Source: Lumbricus terrestris | Lineage: Eukaryota > Annelida > Clitellata > Crassiclitellata > Lumbricidae | Assembly (NCBI GenBank): GCA_949752735.1 | Contig: OX457053.1 | Coordinates: 6,639,135 to 6,703,134 of the forward strand | Length of the DNA: 64,000 nucleotides | Reading direction: 5' to 3' | Part shown: positions 12,285-24,158 of the stretch, piece after piece | Numbering within the stretch: position 1 is the first letter of the stretch | Layout of the letters: each line of letters begins with the position of its first letter | Program-made: the position numbers and the translations under genes | The notes under the pieces: model-generated | Databases searched by the model: none | Told to the model about the DNA's origin: nothing | Seen by the model: the letters and a program-made list of their open reading frames with translations, nothing else

Positions 12285-12650
12285 TACTTATTGTATTGTA
12301 TGGTATTGTGCCGTATTATATTCTATTGCAGTGCATAGTATTCTATAGTATTGTATTGCATTGTGTTGTATTGCATTGTATTTGTGTATTCACATATTGT
12401 ATTGCCATTTGTTGAGCCATTTGTTAAGCCCTTCTCTCGGCAAGATCCTTTCGGAAGCGCTCCCATTGCGAGCGACCCCGAGGGAAAAGACAGCATTAGT
12501 ATTGGAGGCGAGAGAAAGATGATGAAAGACTTTACCTGAGAGAAAGGTGGAGCGAACTGATGTTGGAAGTCCATTCCATAGAGAGGGACCTATCAGGCTA
12601 TCACCTATGCAGCAAAGCATCCGGATTGGACCATGGCAGTCGATAATCTA
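12285..12650 (-). mobile_element. GTATT microsatellite and LINE C-terminal remnant
   Basis: At 12285-12400 the sequence is a degenerate TTGTATTGTA repeat. Beyond it, the minus strand reads SLIGPSLWNGLPTSVRS, which matches the (V/I)GP(x)(L/I)WN(x)LP signature near the end of non-LTR reverse-transcriptase ORFs. Confidence 0.55.
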
Positions 12651-13129
12651 AACCTATAAAGGAGAAAATCTAACACAGTATCCATGATAAAAACTTCTTA
12701 TCCACGCGACCAATTTTTCCCAATATTTACAAAAATACTTTTTAGCACCCGATAACAAACCATAAGGGGTTCGCGATTCAAAACTCTTAACTTTTCCCGA
12801 GTTTGAAAACATTTCATTTTCTGTCCGAAACGATGTGTCTAACACGCCGTTTGCTTACAACACATCGTTCTCAACATTGAAACCATCGATGATATATTGA
12901 TGATTCAAACCAATACATTAATGACGTCATGGCCGTTATTCTTATAGAGCGTTATGCCGCTAAATAATCTTAATCTTAATTAATCTTAACCACGTCGTAT
13001 GTATCAGTATTTAAGACGCAATAATTTTCGCCGATCGATTATCATCGAACTAATAGATTTTTAACCTCATTTATCGCCGAGGTCAGATCTTTTCGCACGC
13101 GGTTTCGCAAAAATGCTGACTATGGCGTA
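12651..13129. other. no gene recognised
   Basis: Unique AT-rich sequence. No domain or element boundary seen. Confidence 0.3.
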
Positions 13130-13169
13130 AACACGGACGGGTTGGAACTGGGTTGAACTGAAAAAACTA

Positions 13170-13410
13170 AATTTCACGGGCAACACCGGGCACCCCAGTG
13201 TGGGAACGGGCTGGGAGCGATGGAAGAAGGCGAGGTGAGAAGGGCGGCCGGGTTGGGGCCGATGTAAGGCGAGGTGAGAAGGGCGGCGTGGGAGCGGGGT
13301 CAGGCGTGGCGGGAGACGAAACCGAAATTTCCCGGGAATGGGAGCGGGGTCAGGCGTGGCTGGGAACTAAAAACCGAAATTTCCCGGGCAACGCCGGGTA
13401 ATTCAGCTAG
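13170..13410 (+). mobile_element. Helitron-like 3' terminus and GC-rich body
   Basis: A 5-bp stem, CCCGG (13383-13387) with CCGGG (13394-13398), is followed by 8 nt and then CTAG (13407-13410) with T next. This is the hairpin plus CTRR 3' end of Helitrons, which insert between A and T. The body repeats GGGAGCGGGGTCAGGCGTGG and CGAAATTTCCCGGG. The 5' end was not located. Confidence 0.45.
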
Positions 13411-13448
13411 TAATAATAATAATAATAGTAATATTAATAGTAATAATG

Positions 13449-13520
<72 letters not shown>

Positions 13521-13543
13521 GTAATAATAATAATAGTAATAGT
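13411..13543. repeat. (AAT)n microsatellite
   Basis: About 130 bp of TAA units with rare TAG interruptions. Poly-Asn and poly-Ile frames are artefacts. Confidence 0.95.
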
Positions 13544-14712
13544 CATGGGCGCCCGCAGAAATTTTGGCAGGGGGGGCAAAATTTTTAAGTTGGTCACGGT
13601 TAAATTTCCTAGTCGCAAGAGCTTAAAAATTACAAAGCTGGAAAGTGAGAATATGGGTATTTTTCAAAGAGGTTTCTTAATGCATATTTCTCAGTTTCAT
13701 TTTGAGTAGGCCTATCATTTTCAATATGAATAGTGTTTTTAGAGCGAAGAAATTTATTAAAAATCAAAAGTGAAATGTTAAAAAGTAGGTTTTTTAAAGG
13801 GGCGCTATATAATGAATGAATGAATAAATAAATAAACGAAAAACAGGTATCAGCTTTAAAAGGGCAAGTGCTCCATCACGTTACTTCTATATTTTAATCG
13901 TAACTTCTAAAATGCCACTCCAAAGTCAATTGTAGGGCACCAGCTTATTCAGAAGCGCTGCATCGAGTCATCAGGCTGTTCAAAGGGCAGCCAAGAAAGA
14001 GGTCCGAGTCCTGCATCCAAAGGGTCAGATGTAATGCAGGTGTCGTTTAGGAAGGTGGAGGATCCCGAGGATCAGAAGAATTGGGTATAAACTCTTTTGA
14101 GCAGAGGAGACTTTGGTTTTGGGAGAAAATCTCGAGGCGTGATAACCAGAGTCAATTATCCAAGTTTCTCTACAGCTTGACCTACCTAAATTCTGTACTA
14201 GCTGGCAGCATGCAAAATGGACAAAATGCAGCCTGACCTAAAGCAGACTTGATTCCATACCGGTATATAACGCTGGTGAATATCTCCATTACTTAATTTC
14301 AATGGGCTGTTGATAAATTTCAAATTTTTACATTAGTGCATTTTATTGATAATTACTTTTTACGTAGTTGTGAAAGATAGCATTAGCCTACAGCGAGAGT
14401 CAAGACAAGCAGGCCATAATCGATAGGAATACTATTTGTACGGGCACCCACGGGATGGTTAAAAGTAATTGTTACCATTTTCAGCAAGAGCTCGAAAAAT
14501 GCAAGGCATCAAATTAAAAGCTTCTTTATTTCTAAAGAGATTTCATTACTTAAATTTCTGACTTTCACTCAAGTGTATCATTCGTAACATTGGTATTTCA
14601 ATGGAAAGAAATTTCTTAAACGTCAAAAGTATCAGTTAGAAAAATAAGTTTCAATTTTCCAGGGGGGGGGGGGGCAAGTGCCCCCCCTTGCCCCTATGTG
14701 CGGGCGCCCATG
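13544..14712. mobile_element. hAT-like element, 1169 bp, with nested LINE fragment
   Basis: TIRs CATGGGCGCCCGCAGAAA and TGTGCGGGCGCCCATG. The duplication GTAATAGT lies at 13536-13543 and 14713-14720, within the AAT microsatellite. Subterminal G/C-runs resemble the shorter hAT elements. The interior holds (TGAA/TAAA)n at 13810 and an inverted LINE A end. No transposase frame. Confidence 0.9.
13890..14065 (-). mobile_element. LINE family A 3' end nested in hAT element
   Basis: Inverted copy: TTTAATCGTAACTTCT (tail), GGGCACCAGCTTATTCAGAA, GCGCTGCATCGAGTC and GGTGTCGTTTAGGAAGGTGG. It lies wholly inside the 1169-bp hAT-like element, so it inserted into that element or was captured by it. Confidence 0.65.
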
Positions 14713-14732
14713 GTAATAGTAATAATAATAAT

Positions 14733-14890
14733 AACATTCAACGCTACAACCTGGTCGCTTTCAAAGGTACTTTTGCCTCATACCCTGAAGACGAGGCCTG
14801 AAAAAAAAATAAAAAAATAAAAAAAATTTAAAAAAATAAAAAAATAAAAAATAAAAAATAATAATAATAACAATAATAATAATAATTGAT
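14733..14890 (+). mobile_element. retroelement family C 3' end, fragment 1
   Basis: Encodes IQRYNLVAFKGTF directly after the hAT target duplication. This equals the C-terminal motif IQRFNAIAFQGTF of the copy at 15469-15741. An A-rich/TAA tail follows. Confidence 0.65.
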
Positions 14891-15139
14891 TTCTGTGGCG
14901 ACCGGTGACCAGCGAGAAACTAACCATCTGCTCCAGCGCAATCAGTCGCGCTTCAAAGAGGAAATTCGTTGTCAGTGTTGGGCACGACGGAACTTAACAG
15001 CCTATAGGCTATAGACATTGAGAGGCCTAAGGCCTAACGTTGAAAACGATTATTTTTACTTGTCTGCATGTGATTGTGTTAGTTTTTGAAGAAATAAATG
15101 TGTTGTTATAATAAAAAAATAAGAAAATAAATAATAATA

Positions 15140-15330
15140 ATAATATCTGTTTCAACGCCTGTCGCTAACGATTCAGCGATTCAACTAAGTGGCTTTTAGG
15201 GGTACCTTTTCCAACTGGGACCTTGACGAATAGGGTCCATTCCAGACAAATCTGCTTTTATCGAGAGTGTTGAAGTACCGGTACCCGAGGGATCATGTTT
15301 ACCTCGGGGCAAAATAAATAAATAAAAAAT
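15140..15330 (+). mobile_element. retroelement family C 3' end, fragment 2
   Basis: Reads FQRLSLTIQRFN, a stop, then VAFRGTF and DLDE. The tail reads CCCGAGGGATC, CCTCGGGGCAAAATAAATAA and (TAA)n. Broken by an in-frame stop. Confidence 0.7.
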
Positions 15331-15343
15331 AATAATAACTCTT

Positions 15344-15830
15344 ATGCCATGGCGGATGGGTCGCGTTCTAATATGGGATGCCACGGTAACTGACACTCTG
15401 CCCGCATCCTACCTGCCATCCACACCGGCAACAGCAGCCAGCGCAGCCGCATTAGCAGCAGACAAAAAATGCGTCAAATACAACAAGCTCGCACAAACTT
15501 ACCACCACATATATTATATTACATGTGCTACCACTTTGTCCCGTTGGCAATTGATACTATTGGTCCAATTAACAGCAGTGGCCTATGTTTCATCACAGAG
15601 TTGGGGTGCTGTCTAGCTCGTGAAACCGGTGACACGATGGAAACCAGTTATCTTTTCCAGCGCATTGCCATTTTAATTCAACGTTTCAACGCCATTGCCT
15701 TCCAAGGCACCTTTACTTCGCCTGATCTTGACGAGTTCTAGCCGTTCCAGAATGCAATTTTTACGTCTCCGGATAATTTTTTGAAATCCCGAGGGATCTG
15801 AGATACCTCGGGTAAAAAATAATAACGGCG
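15344..15830 (+). pseudogene. retroelement family C C-terminal coding remnant
   Basis: One frame (15344-15500) has GRVLIWDATVTDTLPASYL and KKCVKYNKLAQTYH. After a frameshift a second frame (15469-15741) gives HFVPLAIDTIGPINSSG, ELGCCLARETGD and LFQRIAILIQRFNAIAFQGT. Together they form the conserved C-terminal domain of animal non-LTR polyproteins (GR.L.WD.TV.DTL ... F.P.A..T.G ... QR...AIQR.N). The tail is GGGATCTGAGATACCTCGGG then TAA-rich. A decayed copy. Confidence 0.65.
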
Positions 15831-16271
15831 ATGGCAATTTCTATAGCGCCGTAAGGCCCATCACGCATTTCGCAGCCATTGCAAGGTCGCCAACAAACAA
15901 CCATGCATGACCGTGAGGTTGGGGTAGGCCTTGTGTTTAATCGTCAAAAGCAGGAGATAATTGCAGTCCCAGCTGGTCCCTATATACTCTCGTTGATTCC
16001 CGTACACCCCGCGGATGAATTCCCCCCTTTTTTCTGTTCTGCCTTTATCCAGGTGCAAGTGGAAGAGCGCAGTGTTTTCCATCTATTATTCAGGATGTCT
16101 AATATGGCTTTATATCGCATCCACCTCGGAAGTAATGGCTTGTATTCGGTAGACAAAGGTCTGGATTGAACACTGCAAAACATAAGATGTCTAGTATATA
16201 CGCATTAATAATGTTTAGTGACGGTCATTTATGTCTGTGAACAGTGAACTGTAGACAAAATTGCACGTGGC
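15831..16271. other. family B-like tail fragment, otherwise nothing
   Basis: ATTTCTATAGCGCC at 15838 resembles an inverted family B tail. The rest is unique, and its short frames on both strands show no domain. Confidence 0.3.
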
Positions 16272-16628
16272 CATGGGCGGAGACCTAGGGGGGGGGGGGA
16301 CAGGGGGGACGGTCCCCCCAACAAAGGTGTTGGGGGGACGGCTCATGCATTTGTCCCCCCCCCAATCGTTGAGCGCCAAGACTAAAAAAAGTCATCGACT
16401 TTTCGGCGGCAGAAATAGAACATTTTTAGGAGATTTGGTCGCCGAATGACTAAAAAAAAGGTCATCAACTTTTTTGGGCGGCAAAAATAGTAATTTGTTT
16501 CGAGATTTCGCTGGTCGTCAGAAATTTTGGCCGGCAAAAGATGAAAATTTTTCTGCGACACTCATCCATTCGTCCATCAAAAATCTTTCCGTCCCCCCCC
16601 CCAGTCTCCGCCCAGGTCTCCGCCTATG
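16272..16628. mobile_element. hAT-like non-autonomous element, 357 bp
   Basis: TIRs CATGGGCGGAGACCTAGG and CCAGGTCTCCGCCTATG. The duplication CACGTGGC lies at 16264-16271 and 16629-16636. The interior has GGTCATCAACTTTTTTGGGC and GGCGGCAAAAATAG, phrases shared with the elements at 23528 and 35804. Confidence 0.95.
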
Positions 16629-17172
16629 CACGTGGCTAAAGATAGCAATCTATAGCCCACCAGACATTTTCAACCTGCCACCAAAACTGACCTGAAGAAC
16701 TAATTTTACTAGCTTCTATACCATTATAGAGCACATTTTCCTGCATAGACAAGACTACCAGTATTTTTATCAGGCAGGTCTGAGCGCATGCACCTGCTTC
16801 TTTCAATGTGCGCCAAACCATAACATAGGTTCCCATTAAATGTTATGAGCCTCCATGCATATTGCGTTTGTCGTATATGTGCAATTTAGCGACGATCTCT
16901 TGCAAACCATCGTAAAAGAAATCGTTTTCATCGGGACGCTTTGTAAAAAGCCACGCATATCAAACTGACGATAAAGTGTCACAAACCGTCGCGTGATTTG
17001 TGAGATAATCATCGTTGCTTGTTTCTCAGGCGACTTCTTTTATGGGTGCAGTGAAACGTCAATATTATGGGTGTGAAATAAGAGTTTATGACGGGGCAGT
17101 GAACTTCTTTATAGGGATTGCAGACTTCACTTGTAAGATCGAGACGCACCTTGTAGTGAATTGGCGCTTGAT
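16629..17172. other. no gene recognised
   Basis: Unique sequence. Short open frames without recognisable domains. Confidence 0.3.
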
Positions 17173-17258
17173 GGCTCCTACTGCTACTGCTACTGCTACT
17201 GCTGCTGCTGCTGCTGCTGCTACTGCTACTGCTGCTGCTGCTGCTGCTACTGCTACTG

Positions 17259-17303
<45 letters not shown>

Positions 17304-17560
17304 GGCCTACTACTACTACAACTGCTGCTGTTATCATCATTATTAAAATTACATTTATTTTTATTAATTATGGTGGTGGTGATGAGGAGGAGGCGGAGGA
17401 GGGGGAGGAGGAGGAGAAAGAAGAGGAGGCGGAGGAAAATGATTGTGTAGACGATGAATTTATGATGAAGCTGCTGCTGCTAAATTGGTATTGAAGAAGT
17501 TGTTATTGCTGCTGCTGCTGCTGAAGGGGTGATGATGCTGCTGCTGATGGATGATATTGA
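17173..17560. repeat. (CTG)n/(CTA)n and GAG/CTG microsatellite cluster
   Basis: Mixed CTG and CTA units at 17180-17300, GAG-rich sequence at 17383-17440 and CTG/TGATGA units at 17465-17570. Poly-Thr, poly-Ala and poly-Val frames are by-products. Confidence 0.9.
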
Positions 17561-18000
17561 TGATGATGCTAGACAGAGGCATTGACAAAATAGATATCCA
17601 CGTCTTTAGAGAGCGTACATCCGACCACTGCGCCCCCTCTGAATCCATCCAACTCAGACATAATTACTTTCACGTTCGATTTTGATTAGCGCAACAAACA
17701 ACGTTTCCGTGATATTCACTCAGAGAAAACAAAACATCTTATTTTATTAATTGCAATTTAAAGTTTATTACTGAGCGAAAATCTTTTGTGGTTTATTAGA
17801 ACGATATTACTTTCTTGTTTTTTTACTTGGAGCAACGAGAGAATAATAATAATTAATAATTATAAGATTTTCAGTTAAAAACAACTCAATGCTATGAAGT
17901 TCCGCCGGATGATTGTTTCGCAAGGAACGAATTTAATCAGGATTGTCATAATTATTATTACTGTCGTCTAGAGTCTAGACTGTTGGCTAAAATTTTAATA
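17561..18000. other. no gene recognised
   Basis: AT-rich unique sequence. Confidence 0.3.
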
Positions 18001-18170
18001 TTGGATGGATGGATGGATGGATGGATGGAATGGATGGACGGATGCATGGATCGGTGGGTTGATGGATACATGGATGCATGGATGGATGGAATGGATGGAT
18101 AGGTGAATGGATTGATGAATGGATGGATGAATGGATGGATGAATGAATTTGAAGGATGGGTGGATGGTAC
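18001..18170. repeat. (GGAT)n microsatellite
   Basis: GGAT/GAAT units on the top strand. This is the reverse complement of the ATCC units at 18541-18660. Confidence 0.9.
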
Positions 18171-18311
18171 GAGCAAAATGGACAGAGGCAGATTGCTCAC
18201 ATATTATTCAGTTAACGGCTAATGGCGGATGACTCATGTTGAAAATGAATCTGAAATTCCTTGTTTCTAAGCAATTTCATCGACTATTCTCAGCCAGCAT
18301 TTAATGGAAGT

Positions 18312-18433
18312 CAGTGGCGGCGACAGGGGAGCTAGGGGAGCTAAGCCCCACCCCATAAAACAGGACATCCGGCTTTTTTACATGTAAAACTTAAGTTTTG
18401 GCGGATGAAAATGAAAATTTGGCGCCGACACTG
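18312..18433. mobile_element. hAT-like MITE, 122 bp
   Basis: TIRs CAGTGGCGGCGACAG and GGCGCCGACACTG. The duplication ATGGAAGT lies at 18304-18311 and 18434-18441. The interior AAGCCCCACCCCATAAAAC is shared with 23528-23830. Confidence 0.95.
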
Positions 18434-18540
18434 ATGGAAGTTGGTAGCGGAAAGGTCGAAAGGTCAACCATGCACATGGTCAACAACTGGAGCAGTCTTG
18501 ACGAGTCACTGCATTGTCAATCGATCGATCAATCAAATAT

Positions 18541-18660
18541 GCAATCAAAACTTCGATCAATCTATCCATCCATACATCCATCAATCCATCCATACGCTCA
18601 TTGCATATATCCGTACATGACAACAACAACATCCATCTATTCATCCATATATAAGCCCTA
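18541..18660. repeat. (ATCC)n microsatellite
   Basis: Degenerate ATCC/ATTC units interrupted by a short unique stretch. It ends where the mariner-like element begins. Confidence 0.85.
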
Positions 18661-18667
18661 CATAATT

Positions 18668-20777
18668 TAGGGTGTCCCAAAAAAACTTTTTCTTGAAATT
18701 CTTAGGTCTCTCCAGTCAAAAGGTTTCCTATGCAGATGATAATATTTGTGTAATTTTTTTCGAATTTTAGAAATAATTTTTAGGACTCCCCCAAGGAGCC
18801 CCAAATTTTATATATAGCGTACTGTGATATTCGTGTGCAAATATTTCAATATATGAGGCAACGTCATTCACACCACATATATTTTAAATGCTTTTGCACA
18901 AAATATGATATGTCATACAATGTAATTGCTCAAAAAATGTTATGCTGTATTTTCCTCAGACTGGTTTTGCAGTTAATTGACTGAAATTTGACAAAATTGA
19001 TATATGCACAGACCTTCCTATATTGTTAGAATTTGGAATACTATTTAACCATTATTGACTACTATAATAATTCGAGCAGTTATTCAAAACATGGTTTACT
19101 TTGAAAAGGCATATTGGTACACAGTACCAAATGTGAGATAGTCACATGTTTGGTCCTATCAGTAGTTCACTACATCGGAAGAAGTGACTCAAGTGAGTTG
19201 TAGTTGTAATTTGGGAAATAGGGCTACTTTCGATGTTTTTCAACAGCTTGCAATTAGAACTGTTTATGACTTTCATTTGTTATGGCATTAAATGTCTGTA
19301 TCAGGCACAGCCGTTGATACATGCCAAGTTGTTCACGATTACAATGGCTTAATTGTACGATTTTCCAGATGATCAAACAGCAGGACTCACTAGAAAGCTG
19401 TCGTCAATGTCGGTAGTCTGGAAAAAGCTTTGAGAGATAATTATATAGCTCTGGTAAAGTTGTGGAAGAAACTTGGCCAAGTGAGATCCAATTTCGGGGT
19501 CATGTGTAGTATGAGAGTTGTTTCCTTGTGTGGTGTTAAGAGTTCGGAAAAGAATTCAAAAGTTGCATGCTCTGGACTGAAATATCAAGAGTGGCATTGC
19601 ATTGCTTTAAGTGCAGTACGTACATGTAATACTGAGACCAGGATAATCATATGCTTGTATTCTTCTAACTAACATGATGCAATTAAATGGAGCATCAGCT
19701 GAGATCGGACAGTGCGCCAGGATAGGATGTAGGATTACACTGTTACAACAAAAATGTTTAAAGTGTTTTAATTACATGTGAATCGTTATCTGTTAAACAG
19801 ATGACAGTCTTGTTTCCATAGAACAGCATCTCCATTTTCATTGAGTAATATAACGGCCTTTGCTATACAACGTAACTCTATCTGAAGGGCATCAAACTTG
19901 CAAATACCAGTTATGTTTGGTACATCCATCCCACCATCAACTCAGCAAATGTAAAGAATTCATGGAAATTCTCCATAGGATGATGCTTTGTGAGCCTGAT
20001 CCAAAAAGCAAGTTTTAAAGCCCTCAGTTAACAATAATTATCTTTTGGGATTTGTTGCTGCAGTAACTGAGTGTAAAAAATTTTTGAACCAGTTTCATCA
20101 AACATCTTGAAAACACAGAATAGCCTATCTGCAGCCTTGTAGATGGTAAAAGACATGTATAAAAGTCACTGGAAAGCATCACCTCAAAGATAGCACAAGT
20201 TCTCATATAGATGGTCAATTAATCAACTTTGACAGTGCTTTAGTTTTACTGTGACTTGCCATGAGAACAAAATTAACCAATATTGTAATATATAAAATAT
20301 GTAACCGTTAACCCATATTTGCATTAGGGCCTACGTAACAGACTGTAGTGAAAACAGATATATCAAACAGTCTGAAATTTCGTTTTGCACACTTAACGAA
20401 ATGGCTGCTCCATACATGCAAACCCACGAGACAGCAGTTCTGCATGAAATTATATATATATATATACAAAATTATATATGTATTATTATATATATGTATA
20501 TAGAATATGCATATATATGTGTGGTACACCTATTCATAATGAAAATGGTGTTGGGCTGCAAAAACCCCGAAGTTCATGAAATTACGCATGAGTGATATTG
20601 ATAATGGTAGCGGTACACCACAATGTATTTTTATGATATCTTATAGCCCTTTGGGGGACCCCCAAATGACCTTGAAAATATTTGAAATTTTTTCCCTAAA
20701 GTTATTTTCCACCAATGATACTTTTTGGTTGGAGAGACTTAGCATTTTCAAACATAACCTCAAATTGGGACACCCTA
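18668..20777. mobile_element. Tc1/mariner-like element, decayed, 2.1 kb
   Basis: Imperfect inverted ends of about 60 bp. The left reads TAGGGTGTCCCAAAAAAAC and the right reads TTGGGACACCCTA, and both continue with AGGTCTCTCC or its complement. TA at each edge fits the TA target of this superfamily. It interrupts an ATCC/ATTC tetranucleotide field. No intact transposase was found. Confidence 0.7.
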
Positions 20778-20784
20778 CTACATA

Positions 20785-21800
20785 TACATACATATACATT
20801 CATTCAATCCATCTATCCGTACATCCATCCACGAATCAATCATTCATCCACCCATCCATACATTAATTATTCATCCATTCATTTATTCATCCATTAATTC
20901 ATTCGTTCAGCCATTCGTTCATTCATTTATTCATCCATTCATTCATCCATCCATTCATTCATTTATTCATTCATCCATTTATTCATTCATTCATTCATTC
21001 ATTCACTCATTCATGCATTCGTTCATCCGCCCATTCATTCATTCATATTCATTCATCCATCCAATCATTTATCTATTCATCCATTCATCCATCCATTCAT
21101 CCATCCATTCAGTCATTCATCCATCCATTCATTCATTCATTCATTCATTCATTCATTCATTCATTCATGCATTCGTTCATCCGTCCATTCATTCATTCAT
21201 ATTCATTCATCCATCCAATCATTTATCCATTCATCCATTCATCCATCCATTCATCCATCCATTCACTCATCCATCCATCCATTCATCCATCCATCCATTC
21301 ATCCATCCATCCATCCATCCATCCATTCATCCATCTATTAATTCATTCATCCATCCATTCATCCATCCATTCATTCATTCATCCATACATTCGTTCATCC
21401 ATCCATCCATTCATCCATCCATCCATCCATCCATCCATCCATCCATTCATCCATCCATCCATCCATTCATCCATTCATTCATTCATCCATCCATTCATCC
21501 ATCCATCCATTCATCCATCCATCCATTCATTCATTCATTCATTCATCCATTTATTCATTCATTCATCCATCCATCCATTCACTCATCCATCCATCCATTC
21601 ATCCATCCATCTATTCATCCATCTATTCATTCATTCGTTCGTTCATTCATCCATCCATTTATTCATTCATTCATTCATCCATCCATTCATTCATTCATTC
21701 ACTCATTCATTCATCCATTCATTCATTTATTCATCCATCCATTCATTAATTTTTATTCATTAATTCACTCGTTCGTTCAAACGCATCATTCCATTTTAAT
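20785..21800. repeat. 1-kb (ATTC)/(ATCC)n tetranucleotide field
   Basis: About 1 kb of ATTC and ATCC units with occasional ATTT, GTTC and ACTC variants. Higher-order repetition is visible: the block with GCATTCGTTCATCCG and CATTCATTCATATTC occurs at 21014 and 21168. The Ile-His-Ser/Pro frames of up to 264 codons are artefacts. Confidence 0.95.
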
Positions 21801-21939
21801 CCATTAACACCTACAACGACCATTGCAATGAAGTGTTGCATCAATCTTCGACGACTGATGGAAATTGCATGATATCTCGATCCTAACTATTACATCGCTG
21901 ATCCGAATAGACACACCGTCACCTGGCCATTATCAGCAG

Positions 21940-22312
21940 ATACACAAAGAGACAGATAGACAGACAGCAGGCAAATGGAGAGACAGACAGACACAGAAAG
22001 ACAGAGAGAAAGAGAAGAAGGGAGAGCAAACAACAGAGAGAGAGAGAGAGAGGCAGACAGTGAGAAACAGAGGGAGAACGCGGCAGGCAAACAGACAGAA
22101 AAAGATTGGGAGAGGCACAACAAGAGACAGAGAGACAGACAGAGAGAAACAGACATAGATAGACAGACAGACAGAGGCAGACAGACAGAGAGACACAAAG
22201 AAAGAGGAAGAGAGACAGAGAAAGATAGACACACACAGAGACAGAGAGACACAGAGAAAGAGAGATACACAGAGAGAGACAGAGACAGAGATGGAGGAAG
22301 GGAGATAGACAG
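21940..22312. repeat. degenerate (ACAG)n microsatellite
   Basis: ACAG/GAGA units over about 370 bp. All six frames stay open in places because stops are rare in this repeat. No gene. Confidence 0.9.
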
Positions 22313-22473
22313 GCAGACCTTAGCTATAGTCAGCGCATGGAGCTGAGTGGCGATCAGTGAGAGCTGCTCTCATCCGCTGACCGCACTCCACCCCCCCTTC
22401 ATCGCAGTCATCATCATCGAATCAACCGCTTTGTTGACTTCGCAGTTCGTCTCTCTTCTAATTATCATCATCG

Positions 22474-22535
22474 TCTTCTTCTTCTTCTTCTTCTTCTTCT
22501 TCTTCTTCTTCTTCTTCTTCTTCTTCTTCTTCTTC
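22474..22535. repeat. (TTC)n microsatellite
   Basis: About 20 uninterrupted TTC units. Confidence 0.95.
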
Positions 22536-22649
22536 TGGACTTCATTCGGTTTATTCGGAAGAGCGTTAGAAACGCAACGCATTCGGAAGAGAAGAAGAAA
22601 CGTCGGTATGTCGTCGTAAACTTCACATACGATATTGCTAATGTGCTAT

Positions 22650-22712
22650 TATAAAAGTCAAGCGACGAAGGGCACCAGCTTATTTGCGAGCGCTACGTCG
22701 AGTCACATGTGT
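22650..22712 (-). mobile_element. LINE family A 3'-end fragment
   Basis: GGGCACCAGCTTATTTGCGA followed by GCGCTACGTCGAGTC, the inverted conserved end of family A. Confidence 0.6.
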
Positions 22713-22754
22713 TGTTCAGTGTTAGGAAGTAGAGATTCAGTTGCATATATAGAG

Positions 22755-23285
<531 letters not shown>

Positions 23286-23527
23286 TATCGATAACATAGA
23301 AAGTCAACGGCACTCTCTTATGATATGATGTGCAACCAGATCGTGTTGCTCTCGTAATAGTTAGAACTCAATAATAATAGAAATGACAATAAAACGTTCA
23401 AACAGTCTGAAACAGATTGACCGTTCAAAGAATTCGCCCATGCACTTGACTATTATTTGCAATTTTGATAAACCGATAAACAATTTTGCCACAATCAATC
23501 AATCTTCTTTATTGACCACCACCACAA

Positions 23528-23830
23528 CAGTAGCGGCGCTAGGGGGGGGGGCTAGGGAGGTCTAAGCCCCCCCCAAAAAAGACCATCCATTTTTTTCTGA
23601 TGTAAAAATGAAATATTTGTACGATTTAACCCCTTTAGGCCCCCAAAAAAATTAAGCGTAAGGCACGCACGAGATTTGCCAGACAGTTTTGCGGATATGA
23701 AAAAGGACCGTTTTAGAAGATTTCGACCAAATGACTAAAAAAAGGTCGTCAGAAATTTAGACGGCAGAAAATGAAAATTTTTCAACCGCGAATTCAGCCC
23801 CCCAAAACTGAAATCCTGGCGCCGCCACTG
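23528..23830. mobile_element. hAT-like non-autonomous element, 303 bp
   Basis: TIRs CAGTAGCGGCGCTAG and CTGGCGCCGCCACTG. The duplication CACCACAA lies at 23520-23527 and 23831-23838. The interior reads TAAGCCCCCCCC, GACCATCCATTTTTT, GATGTAAAAATGAAATATT and AAAAGGTCGTCAGAAATTT, colinear with 35804-36163. Confidence 0.95.
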
Positions 23831-23838
23831 CACCACAA

Positions 23839-24158
23839 AGTAATACAAGCGTATACAGATTACAAATTCGTATGCAAGCTGTCAATAGGTAAACCCAAAG
23901 GAACATAATATGGTTCCGCAAGACAGAGTTCCCTATTTACATCAGTAATTTATCAATTATTATACATTGGTGGTCATCATTATATCTTCATAGTCATATA
24001 CTCATATTGTAAAATGTCAACAGTTGATTTTTATTGGGAGCTTAGGGCTCCTCGCAAGATGGGTAAAAGCACATTAAACATAAACAATCATAGACCACCG
24101 ACGAATCTTACTGATTGGCGATTAGTGACGATCTTGCCAAGCTATAGTCGACAATAAG
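23839..24158. other. possible LINE-like 3' region split by the hAT element
   Basis: Sequence on both sides of the element (TTCTTTATTGACC before it; GGAGCTTAGGGCTCCTCGCA and AAAAGCACATTAAACA after it) resembles the inverted LINE 3' ends at 40185-40330 and 57915-58040. Tentative. Confidence 0.3.

Noticed and set aside
21013..21807. 264-codon Ile-His-Ser/Pro frame
   Set aside because: Product of ATTC/ATCC repeats, which lack stop codons in these phases.
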